Shown: piece after piece, positions 24,701-34,600 of the stretch
Numbering within the stretch: position 1 is the stretch's first letter
Layout: the number at the start of each line of letters is the position of its first letter
Source of the DNA: Clarkia xantiana subsp. parviflora
Taxonomy: Eukaryota > Streptophyta > Magnoliopsida > Myrtales > Onagraceae
Length of the DNA stretch: 64,000 nucleotides
Direction of reading: 5' to 3'
Assembly: GCA_036873135.1 (NCBI GenBank)
Contig: JAPTYO010000007.1
Location: forward strand, 664,763 to 728,762
Translations under genes and position numbers: made by a program
The notes under the pieces: generated by a model
The model's input: the letters and a program-made list of their open reading frames with translations, nothing else
Told to the model about the DNA's origin: nothing
Databases searched by the model: none

Positions 24701-27700
24701 TGCCCAAGCTACTCTTCAAGCCGACCGCGCAAGCTTAAAGGCATCGATGATCACAGAAGAAGAGTTCAAATCACTTCAGCTTCAGGTGTTCCTTTATATA
24801 TATATATGTTAATAACACATGTATTCTAAAGGAGCTATCATGCTTGCATTTTGAAAGTTTATTAGAAGTATTTCTAAGGATATGATTATTGACTATGCTA
24901 GATCATACCTTGACTTCTTTGTCGCCATCAATTTAAGCTACAAATTCCACTTATTTTAATATATTTGATTCAACTTAGTTGAATAGGAGATAAGGTTCTT
25001 CTCCAATTCTTTGGTTTTCAAGTGTTTAGTTCTCTTTTGACCTGTGATCTTCTTGATGTGGTTAATGTTCAGATAAGGGAATTGAATTTGCTTCGTGAAA
25101 GCAATGAGCAGCTCCGGGAAGAAAACAAACACAACTTTGAGGAATGTCAGGTGAATTGTTATTCATTTGTTATCAAATTTTGATTATAGTGTTGGTATAC
25201 GTAATATATTGCATTTGTTTTTTGAAGCTCACAAATTATTATTTTTTCTTATAGAGATTACGTGAAGTAGCCCAAAAAGCCCGAGCTGAAAGTGAAAATC
25301 TTGAGAATCAGTTGACAACTTCTCAGAATCTGGTGGAAGCTTGTAAGAAGGAAATTGAAATGCACAAGGAGGAGAAAAGCCAGCTGGAAAAAAGGGTGGC
25401 TGAGGTATTTTTCTTTGTAATTTTTTTTAGTTTGCTCTCTAAAAAAGATGTATCTAACATTGTTATTGTTATCTTCTGGAAGTTACTTGAAAGGTGTGGA
25501 AGTATTGATGTTGAGCATTATGAACGCCTCAAGAAAGAAGTCAGCCTACTACAGGTAAAGATAGACTATTTCCCCTTTATTTAAATGGAGTCCCTTGTTG
25601 TATGTGCTTCAGAACTCCTCGTGTTTTAAGATTTTCTATTATCACCATTAGTAGACTATGGCAATAGATTTGTTTTGTTTATAATTGATGATGGATGGGT
25701 CCAATAAACTTCAGTGGTTGCCATATAACATCCTCGTCGTGTTGTATGTTAAATCCACTTGGCAATACCTAGATGTGTAAATTAAGGTCATAGATTATCA
25801 ATTTCTCCTCTACCAAACCAATATCTTATCAAGTAGATATGAAATATTCTTATACTCTATTTCTTCACATCTTCTGCCTTTCATTTCTAGGAAAAATTGA
25901 AAGAAAAGGATGCACAGATCGAGGGAATCAAGGTTCTTGCAGCTCAGAGACATGATAAGATAACCCAGCTCGAGAGGGATCTTCAAACTGTTAGGTCTGA
26001 ATTGAGTGAGAAAGAAAAGAGACTGCAAGATGTATCACAAATCGAGGTATACATTTATCATTGTATTTCCATCACAGAGTGTTCCCTGCTTCTCTGACAC
26101 TTTTTTTTGGGTGCTTCAATCGCAGGAAAAGCAGAGGAGAGCAGTTGCCCAGTTTAAGGTTTATTGACCTTTCTTTTATTTGCTACGTCTGGAGTTTTAA
26201 TTATCTTTTCCTGCCGGTGTGCTTGCTGTCGATTAAACTCTTTAGAATTTCACCTCAACTAATATGAGTTGTATTTATGAAGAGGAAAGCTGATGCTGCG
26301 ACAAAGGAAAAGGAGGATTTGGCTAGAGAAAAACAAGCTTTCCTGAAACAGGTAAAGGAAAAGGAGGATCTTGCCAAGGAAAAACAAGCTCTGCTAAAAC
26401 AGTTGGAGGATCTGAAACAAGGTAAATTTTCGTTGCATATCATGTTTACAAATGTAATTAAATAATATCTCTGCTCATCTTACTTCTGCCTATAGTTGAA
26501 AGACCCAGTGGTGATGTCAACATGGAACAACTCATGAAGGAAAAGGAGGAAAAGGACACAAGAATACAAGTCTGTTGATTCGTGGACTTCATTTAATTTT
26601 TTTTTTCCTGCTATATCAGACTTCTAATTTCTCTTAATTGATATCCTACTAACTAGACTCTGGAGAGAGCTTTGCAAAACTTAAGGGATAGTCTGAAGAA
26701 AGAGAGAGATAAACGTCAGCAAAGTGAGAAGACTATTGTGGAGTCCTTGAAAAGAGCAGATGAGGTAATTTACTTATTGTCTACCCTGTGGTGGTTGGGT
26801 TTATTAAAAATTCACCCATGTAGTATGTGCTTGCATTCAGTTTTTTAGTGTGTGTCATGTTTGTTAAATCTGTCATATGTTGAGGTGCAACTTTATTTTT
26901 AGAAAAGGGAAGATGCTATAGTACACCGTGCTGTTTTTGCATGCTTTCGTGTAATATATATATATACACCTGCTCTTACTGCAGTATAACGAGCTTTATT
27001 GGGTTCTTAAACATTTCTTTGGTGCCTGACTTTCCATGATTTTCATCAGGGAAAAGCCAAGGTTACAAATGAACTTGAGATGCATAAGCAGGCTCTGAAG
27101 CAACTTTCGGATGAGGTGGAAAAGATTAAGCATGTTGAAGGCAGTCTTCCAGAGGTAAGTAAATGTTTAAAATGCTCCACCTTTTCTTTTCAGTTGTAAA
27201 ATGCCATGCTAATTTTGTTATCAAGATTATCTGAACATTATAAACTTATCTGGACATGATTAACTCATGTAACACAGGGAACTTCAGTGGTTCAACTTCT
27301 ATCAGGTAATTCGTTGGATGACCTTGCATCAGGGTATGTTTCGGCTCTTGAAAGCTTCGAGCAGTTGGCACACTCGCTTGCTAGCCAGCTTGGAGCTCGT
27401 CCAATTTCCCAAGAAGCCCCAGAAACACCCTTGCTGACTCAAGCAGGCAAGTAACGAGTTCTCTGCTTTAATTAGGGACATAAATATGTATGTATTTTAG
27501 GGTTAATAACTAAAAAACTGTCCAAAGTTTACCCTATGTTAAAAGTAGGTATCTGAAGTTTGAAATATTAAAATGGGCTGTCCCAGGTTTCATTATTGTT
27601 GAAATTTGGTGTTAACTGCGCGTCTTTTTATCTCCCTTCAATCATTTTCATCAACTCACTCACCCACTCATAATCCATCACTCCTTACCTTTCACAAAAT

Positions 27701-29014
27701 CGTCAAATTTCACCCAAAAGTTGAACATCCAAAAGAAAAAGGTTTCTAGCAGAGTGGTGACGGTCCTACAAGATGACGACAAGGGAGTGTGTATGGAGCT
27801 CGAATTTGACAGTCGGTTTCGTCGGTGTTGACTTCTCTAAAGTAATCACATCGAGACACCACATTTTAACAAAATTGAAACCTTGGACACAACAGTTTAA
27901 CATTTCAAACTTCAGACACCTATTTTTAACATAGGGTAAACATTAGACAGTTTTTTAGTTATTAACCCTTTATCCATAGATGAATTTCCCTGAAATAAAA
28001 ACATCAACTTGTCAATGAAATTGTGCAGTGGCCACAATTGCTCCAGAGGGAAACAACACTGCTGCAGCTAAACCCACAGAAGAAAAGGAGAAAACTACTA
28101 CTGCACCCAAACGAGTCATCAGTGAGACCACCCGCAGAGTGGCGAGGCGATTGGTTAGGCCGCCTGGTCCGCCACGATCAGCTGCTGCTGACGAAGCATC
28201 GCAAGATGTGGAGATGGCTGAAGGTGGGACCCAGGAACCTGAAGCAGTTCCAGCTTCTGCAGCACCACAGCATTCCACGCGTAAACGGCAGGTTTCACCT
28301 GCTCCATCTGAGTCAGCAGCTCAAGAGCCATCTGATGTGGCAGCACCTCTGATTAAAAGGTCCAAATTTGAAGATGAAGCAACAACTTCTGAAGTGGATC
28401 CTGATGCTGTTGTGAATGAGAAAGAATGTGAGCTTCAAATGGAGGAATCTCAGGAAAAGGCAGAGGAGGTTCAGAACATGGATGAGAACCTGGATAAGTC
28501 TGAAGCAACAGATGAGTTGGTGGGTGATCAAGCCGAAGAAGCACCAGAAAATGATGATGATGATGATGCATTGGATGTTGCGGATGATCCAGAACTGACG
28601 ACCGAAGATGCTGCTGACGTGGCAGGTGGTGGTGATGATGTGGATGGTGGTGACGGGGAAGATGGTGAGATAACCGAGGAGGCTGCAGAAGAGAAGAACG
28701 AGCACGCACCTGAAATAGCAGCAGCGGTGGCCGTGGCTTCCTCAGAACAACAGGCAAGTTCTAGTTCGACTCCTGCGGTTGCTGAGAGCAAGCAGCAGCA
28801 GCAGCGTTCTTCGTCGAGCTCAACGATCGTGAATCTAAGGAAGAGTGCAGAGGTCGGTGCTGCGGAGCGGCTGCGTAGTAGACTAATTCCTACTACTGCT
28901 CCATTAAGAGGAGGCCGAGGGATGCGCGGTCGAGGCAGAGCAGGACGCGTTATTGGTCGTGGCAAACCGACTGGTGGTGAACAGGGTGGACCAGGCAGTG
29001 GTGCTTCAAGATGA
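11346..29014 (+). CDS. NUA: Nuclear pore anchor, TPR/Mlp-type nuclear basket nucleoporin
   Basis: Ortholog of Arabidopsis NUA and animal TPR: the long coiled-coil protein of the nuclear basket, involved in mRNA export and in anchoring the SUMO protease ESD4. The model has 47 exons and 1,950 codons before the stop (Arabidopsis about 2,093 residues). The start is ATG 11346 (MPMFLSDEE), matching the family's MP-F--DEE start; the in-frame codon at 11334 is GTG. Landmarks: EQTCSLLEQKYL (exon 1), YKESSEEWSRKAGELEGVIK (exon 7), GVSGTALAASLLRDGWS (exon 10), LVEQNVQLRSLVR (exon 16), REWAEAKKELQ (exon 26), QYKSIAQVNEAALKQME (exon 29). The last exon encodes a Ser/Ala-rich linker, an Asp/Glu-rich stretch (DDDDDALDVADDPE) and an RG-rich tail (GGRGMRGRGRAGRVIGRG). 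Exon 8 carries an apparent frameshift and intron 46 is GC-AG. Only the frame around exons 8-9 is uncertain. Confidence 0.93.
13523..13601 (+). other. NUA: NUA exon 8 with apparent +1 frameshift
   Basis: After acceptor AG 13521-13522 the frame reads SSLSL. An extra A at 13538 then puts VENDYKDRLEREVSSRRLAEK in the next frame. Without that base the exon aligns end to end with the family stretch ARLSQVE..YKERLDKEVS. As given, the exon is 79 nt, and TGA at 13547-13549 follows in the incoming frame. No alternative AG restores it. Confidence 0.7.
14103..14440 (+). mobile_element. LTR-like fragment in NUA intron 8
   Basis: Begins TGTTACAGCC and has a promoter-like CTATATATAGG at about 14277, then a polyadenylation-like TCAATGAATAAAA. 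It is followed near 14425 by GTATCATAGCAC, which resembles a degenerate tRNA-Met primer-binding site (TGGTATCAGAGC). No second LTR or coding sequence was seen, so it is a truncated or solo LTR at best. Confidence 0.4.
15429..15461. repeat. (TA)n microsatellite in NUA intron 11
   Basis: Uninterrupted TA dinucleotide run of about 16 units within the intron between exons 11 and 12. It is probably length-polymorphic. Confidence 0.9.
18699..18726. repeat. (AT)n microsatellite in NUA intron 21
   Basis: AT dinucleotide run of about 14 units just after exon 21. Confidence 0.85.
19959..20047. repeat. Perfect palindrome, 44-bp arms, in NUA intron 25
   Basis: Bases 19959-20002 are the exact reverse complement of 20004-20047, with one unpaired base at 20003. 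The arm contains GATGTATAACCAATTGTTTC. In pre-mRNA it would form a perfect 44-bp hairpin with almost no loop. It has no resemblance to the other repeats in the window. Confidence 0.95.
21545..21870 (+). mobile_element. LTR-like fragment in NUA intron 28
   Basis: Has the general form of a short copia-type LTR: GTCCTATTTAAAGGACATGG as a TATA-like region, then TTATCAATAAAGAAG as a polyadenylation-like region. It is followed near 21860 by GGATCATAACAAAG, a weak primer-binding-site-like stretch. Borders are not defined and there is no coding content. Confidence 0.35.
23540..23745 (-). mobile_element. LTR-like fragment, reverse orientation, in NUA intron 33
   Basis: On the minus strand it reads GTTAGGGATTATAG, then CCTATATATAGGTCC, then TTTGTAATCATCATC. 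This resembles the promoter and polyadenylation part of a short LTR. Borders are unclear and it is non-coding. Confidence 0.35.
27500..27968. mobile_element. Family B MITE in the GC-AG intron of NUA
   Basis: A 469-bp element with terminal inverted repeats of about 65-70 bp, from GGGTTAATAACTAAAAAACT to its near-complement ending TTTTTTAGTTATTAACCC. The interior carries the family B block (ACTCATAATCCATCACTCC, AGAGTGGTGACGG, TCGGTTTCGTC). No matching 9-bp target duplication was found. Confidence 0.85.
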
Positions 29015-29104
29015 TTCATAGACAGATAGATTGGTACATAGCTTTGACTGTGTAGCACTTGGTTTTTTGATAGAGGCTTCTAGTTTCTCTTTGGGGAATA
29101 GAAC

Positions 29105-29815
29105 TTGAAATCTATCACAATTTTGACCCATGTGTCACTTTGGCGTCTGATGTTGAAATTCAATGTCCTAATTTTCATGTGTGTTGCTATTTGGTGTCTC
29201 CGTTAAATATTGGGGTTAAGTTGAAGGAATCCGGTCGCGTGATGGTTACGTGGGTGAATAATTTTTAAAATTCCAAAAGTACCCCTAACTGGAATTAGGG
29301 TTCCGGCCGACTTCGGCAAACCCACCCCGAATCCGGCCTATTGCGGCTAAATCCACCCCGATTCGGCCAATTCCGGTCAAACCCACCCCGATTTTGGCCG
29401 ATTACAGCCAAATTCACCCCGCTTACGGCCAAACACATCCCGCTTCCGGCCGATTCCCGGACACTTTCTTAGAATACCATTATTTACTAATATATATGTG
29501 TCTACTAGTCATTTTGAATGGAATCTGGTCGCGTGATGGTTACGTGGGTGAACAATTTTTAAAATTCCAAAAGTACCCCTGACAAGAATTAGGGTTCCGG
29601 GTGATTCCGGCAAAGCCACCCTGATTCCGGTCTATTGCGGCCAAACCCACTTCGATTCTAGCCAATTCCGGCCTATTGCGGGCAAACTCACCCCGATTTC
29701 GGCCAAATTCACTCCGATTACTGCCAAACACATCCCGCTTCCGGCTGATTCCCGGCCACTTTCTTAGAATACCATTTTCTACTAATATATATGTGTCTAC
29801 TAGTCATTTGGTGCA
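29105..29815 (+). repeat. Family F MITE with tandem internal duplication
   Basis: Units of about 290 bp (about 29227-29512 and 29520-29810) each begin GGAATC(C/T)GGTCGCGTGATGG and end ACTAATATATATGTGTCTAC. Each contains several imperfect units of CCGGCCGATTCCGGCAAACC-like sequence alternating with CACCCCGA. The upstream flank (29105-29226) matches the minus strand of 600-790. Confidence 0.75.
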
Positions 29816-29959
29816 CATGGATGTATAATGTCCTTATCAAAAAGACTAGGCACGACAATAAAAAAATATTCTTACAATTGTGGATGATTATTTGCGGGAT
29901 ATGTAATGTTTATCATTAAACATTTTCTTACTTATTTTGAGAACCTGATTAGTATAAGG

Positions 29960-30375
29960 ATGAATGTGTCTTAACTGCTTGTTTCATTATAAACTTGTTA
30001 TCATCACCTGTTTTAAAAGGGCTATCACATTTTGAAATGTTATATTATGATAAGAAATCCAAATTGGATCATGATTTTTGGATGTTGTAATTGTTATCTA
30101 AAAGTTTTACCTATGTTTGATAAATTTTCTCATCGAGCTATGCCATCAGTAATGTTAGGTTATTCTTTAAGTCAGAAATGATACATATTGTTGAATATTT
30201 CTACTAAGCGTTTTTAATAAAGATGTTAATTTTGTTTAAATAAGTTTTCCTTTTAAAGATAAATTCAAGCATCAGAGTTGTAAATTTTCTCATGATACTA
30301 GTGTGATAAATTTTGATGCACAAGATGTTTCTGTTCCTTTATATTGATGATATAATTTTGGTGTTATGTTCGTTT
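29960..30375 (+). pseudogene. Decayed Ty1/copia pol fragment
   Basis: Conceptual translation in shifting frames gives short copia polyprotein matches in the expected order. ECVLTACFIINLLSSPVLKG (about 29962) matches the integrase-side motif with LTACYLINR-PSSVL. LGYSLSQK is near 30155. LYIDDIIL (about 30338) matches the reverse-transcriptase YVDD box. Stops and frameshifts separate the blocks, and the stretch between them is much shorter than in an intact element. It is a dead relic and no LTRs were found with it. Confidence 0.65.
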
Positions 30376-31627
30376 TTAAGTATCGTAACACGATCGTAAA
30401 ACTCTAATTTGTTATCCCTATATTACGAACTTATGCGTACAGACTTAGTAGTTTACTTTTTTTTGTTATATAAAGTTTATTAGTTTGATTTTTGCTTGGA
30501 ATTGTAAAGAGATGTACTACAGAATAATTTAACACGACGCAAAACACGCGAAAAAATGTATGTTGTGTTCGTGTTCGTTAAATATAATATAATAAGATTA
30601 CTGTGCATATTCATATTTAGTAAGTTTAACACTAAACGGTGATTATGACACACAATACAGAAAAAGAAATTAAATAATTATTTAAAGTTAGGTAAACAAA
30701 TCTTTGTTTAATTATTCTAATCGAATCCAATCCACCTCTTCTCTCAATTTGAAACCCTAATTTAGTTTTTCTAAATTTAAATATCCTAATCTGTTTCAAT
30801 TCATGGGACACACGATGCATGGGATCTTTGGTTGGCATTATTTTGTGGATGGATTTCTTAATTTTCAATTGGAAGAAATGAAGGCCACTATCTCTTCTTC
30901 TTCTCCCTAGCTCTCTTATCATTTCATCATCAATCCAAACTCAATCCAACAATCATAAACTTTTTGCAGAATAGCAACTGATTGATCGATCTACACACAG
31001 TAATTCCAATGTCGAATCCAGAATTTACTCATCATCTTCTTCGTATTCTTCGTTCTTGGATTTGAATCATTTCATCAGGTATCTATCTATCTGTATGTCA
31101 CCAAATATACCTAAATTTTGACCAATTTATAACTTGCTATCGGAATTTTCCTTTCTTTTTAGAAAAATAAATTGCTACATAAACTTTCGATTACATACCA
31201 AATTGTTACATAATTTAAATTTATTTCCATGTATCGGTTTTTGCAGTTAACGAGATTAAATTGGGTATTAAAGCAGCGAAACACCTTAAATTCATCCAAT
31301 TTATATAATACCTGCAAACTCTCGACGTAATTTATCAATTACCGTGTAATTGAATGTTTTTTTTCTACAAACGTCCAATTGAAGACATTTGAATGCATCA
31401 ATGTCCACTTTTAATCTTAGTAACTGCGAAAAAAATCTTATACACGCGTGGCTGGCCCATGCTCTTTTCCGTCTTATTTGGCGAAAATTATAATGAATAT
31501 CAATTTGATCTGTAATTAAAAATTCCACGTAGAAAATTAATTAAAAAGAAAAATTCGACTAACGATTTTAAATTGGTCAAAAATTCAGGTACCAATTTAA
31601 TTATTAATCAATTTTTTTTTTTATATA

Positions 31628-34600
31628 ATGAGGCATGATCAGCAATATAAATCTGACAAAAACATGGAGACGGCTTTGAAGAACACGAATTCCACGTCAT
31701 CTCAGACCAAGCAAAACCCTAACCTAGCTAATCTTCAATGCGATACAAGGAAACCGGGCCAATTAATCCCCAAAAGCGGTAAAGGAGGAGGCGGCGGCGA
31801 TCGTTATTCCGGCCAATCCTCGCCGCGAGACCACGCAAAATCTAACCTTTCATCAGCAGTGACAACAAATGATCATCACAGCAACAATAAAAACCCTAAC
31901 CCTAACAGCAACAGTAGAAGTAATAACTATGGGAACCACCACCAGAGGCCGAATGGAGAAACCGGCGCGATAAAGAGCAGCAACAATAGAAGCGACAGCT
32001 TAGAGAGCACCAGCTCGAACCAGTATAAGCCACATACCGGCGGTGATATCAGGTCAGTGACTGATCAGGAATTTCAAATAGGGTTCAGTACTATCCAAAA
32101 AAAATCATACATTTGAAGCTTAACAATCTATAAACTGTTTGATGAGATTTTGGTGTTTGAAGTTTAAATTGTTGATATAGTTTCAATTTTGTTGAAATTT
32201 GGTTTTCTGTCCATTTTTGCTGTCAAATTTGACGATGTGAAAATGTTAAAATTGCCCATAATACTATTATGTTTACTCCGGCCACCACTCAACTCATTCA
32301 TTTGAGGCTTAACAATCTATAAACTGTTTGAGGTTTGCCATATATTAGATTTTGGTGTTTGAAGTTTAAATTGTTGATATTGACTGAAGTTTCAACTTCG
32401 TTAAAATTCGGATTTCCGTCCATTTTGCTGTCAAATTTGACTGAATGATATGAAGATGCCCCTAATACTATTATGTTTACTCCGACCACCACCCAACTCC
32501 GGCCGTCCACCACCCAACTCTAGCCGTCCACCACCCAACTCCGACCAACCTTCACCCAACTGGGGTAATTTTGTATTTTATTTTCTTATCGAGTCATATG
32601 ACAAGCACATGACCAAGTTCTGTCAATTTTAACAGCAAATTTGGACGGACACAGCAAATTTCAACAAAGTTAAAACTTCGGACATTCAATATCAATAATT
32701 TAAACTTCAAACACCAAAATCTCACCTATAGCAAACTTCAGACAGTTTATAGATTATTATCCTTACGTTTGAATTTAAAAAAATGTGGATTTAAACTCCA
32801 TGTTTTCTAGGTGGGATGCGATTAACTCGGTTTCGAAAGGGTCGGGCCTAGGGCTAAACCATTTTCGTATCCTGAAGCGGATCGGGTACGGAGATATCGG
32901 CAGTGTGTATTTGGTGGAGTTGAGGGGGAGCAACGCACATTTCGCGATGAAGGTGATGGATAAGGCGTCGCTAGTGAGTCGGAATAAGCTGCAACGGGCA
33001 CAAACGGAGAGGGAGATACTGGGTCTTCTCGACCACCCGTTTTTGCCTACGCTGTATTCGTATTTCGAGACGGATAAGTTTTATTGTTTGGTTATGGAGT
33101 TTTGCAGTGGAGGCAACCTTCATTCTTTGAGGCAGAAGCAACCTAACAAGCATTTCACTGAGGAAGCTGCACGGTTTGTTTTCTACATATTCATATATAC
33201 AGTAGCGGAGCCAGAAATATATAATGAGGGTTTATCACTAAAAAAAACTAAAACTAATAAAGGGATGAGTAAATAAAGATATGGATAGAAAATACAATTT
33301 TGAAAAAAATAATAACCTTTACAATCAAAAAGGAAAACTTTGGGGCTTTACTTCATTAGATGTCAAATATACCTTATACATATATGTATATATATCACAA
33401 ATTTGAGCAATAATGTGGGACATATAATCCTTAATTCTAATGAATGGCTACGACCTTATATATACACTTGTTAATAATAGGACGTGCATATTAACCATTG
33501 TCCCATAAGTTAGCACATTCTTTTAATATATCAGTATCCTCCACCTGTTTCTACATTTATTTATTAATAGATAGAATTTGTAAATTAAAGGGTCACGTAA
33601 AGAAGAAAGAATTCATAGCTGTGTAATAAAAGAAAGGGTTAAAAACTTATAAACTATCTGAAGTTTCACTAATATTAAAATTTGGTGTCTGAAGTTTGAA
33701 AGGTTTAGATGAACAGTCTCAGGTTTCATTTTGTTGAAATTTGGTGTATTTGTGCTATTTTCCTATCCATTCAATCATTTTCATCAACCCACTCGCCCAC
33801 TCGTAATCGATCACTTTTAACTTTTCACAAAGTCCTCAAATTTCCCGCAAAACCTGAACATCCAAAATAAAAGGTTTCCAACTGAGTGGTGTGGAGCAAT
33901 TTCCAGCGACAATGGAGCGGGATTAACTTGCGCGGATGTGGCAAGCTTCTTAGGTGACGATTCCGGCAAAGTGACGAGAAGAGAGTGTGCATGGGGTGTC
34001 GAATTTAATAGTCAGTTTCGTCGGGATTGGCTTCTCTAACGTAATCACACCGATACACCAAATTTCAACAAAAATGAAACATAGAACACTTCATTTTAAC
34101 GCTAAACACCACATTTTAACATTACTGAAATTTCAGACAGTTTATAGATTTTTAACCGTAATAGAAGTCTAGTTAATCGTTTATAATCATACCTTTTTTT
34201 TATAACTGATTAATAAATAAAGCGATAAACTGATACAGATTTTATGCGACGGAGGTGTTGTTGGCGCTAGAATACCTACACATGCTAGGGATAGTTTACC
34301 GGGATCTGAAACCCGAAAACGTGCTAGTTCGGGACGAGGGACACATTATGCTTTCGGACTTTGACCTATCCCTACGCTGCTCGGTCAACCCTACGCTCGT
34401 AAAGTCAGCGTCCGTACACGTCAACGGTAGCAGCGGAGGAAGCGGGTCAGGTTCGTCAGGTGCCATGTTAGACGACGAGTACGCTGTTCAGGGTTGCATG
34501 CAGCCGTCCCATTTCCTGCCCCGCATGATGTTACCCGGTAAAAAGAACCGCAAATCTAAGTCGGACTTCGGGTTGCTTGTCCCCGGCGGGGCCCTCCCCG

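Larger units (their letters stand above)
11346..29014 (+). other. NUA: Exon map of the NUA gene model
   Basis: Exons: 11346-11651, 11743-11889, 12113-12211, 12425-12553, 12641-12733, 12830-12895, 13345-13434, 13523-13601 (frameshifted), 14593-14695 (alternative start 14604), 14853-14970, 15063-15155, 15620-15668, 16186-16289, 16371-16439, 16688-16828, 16940-17044, 17158-17271, 17405-17483, 18231-18274, 18363-18436, 18561-18663, 18982-19116, 19367-19465, 19648-19689, 19784-19837, 20301-20480, 20584-20631, 21009-21050, 22072-22230, 22319-22503, 22583-22685, 23142-23258, 23423-23515, 24131-24283, 24377-24430, 24672-24785, 25073-25150, 25255-25404, 25483-25554, 25891-26046, 26126-26158, 26283-26421, 26496-26569, 26657-26764, 27050-27154, 27278-27446, 28029-29014. 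Every junction was placed at an AG acceptor and a GT donor (GC at 27447) and checked for phase. Apart from exons 8-9, all phases agree. Confidence 0.85.
29015..31627. other. Intergenic region: NUA 3' flank, tandem MITE, copia relic, kinase promoter
   Basis: Contains the NUA 3' UTR, a tandemly duplicated family F repeat (29105-29815), a decayed copia pol fragment (29960-30375) and AT-rich DNA to about 30700. The last 900 bp is the likely promoter and leader of the AGC kinase. ATTTCATCAG|GTATCT at about 31080 could be a 5' UTR intron donor. No intact gene was seen. Confidence 0.6.

Noticed and set aside
28353..29058. Long open frames on the minus strand opposite the last NUA exon
   Set aside because: They mirror the biased Glu/Asp/Ala/Arg codons of the NUA tail, and their translations are low-complexity His/Pro/Ser without family features.
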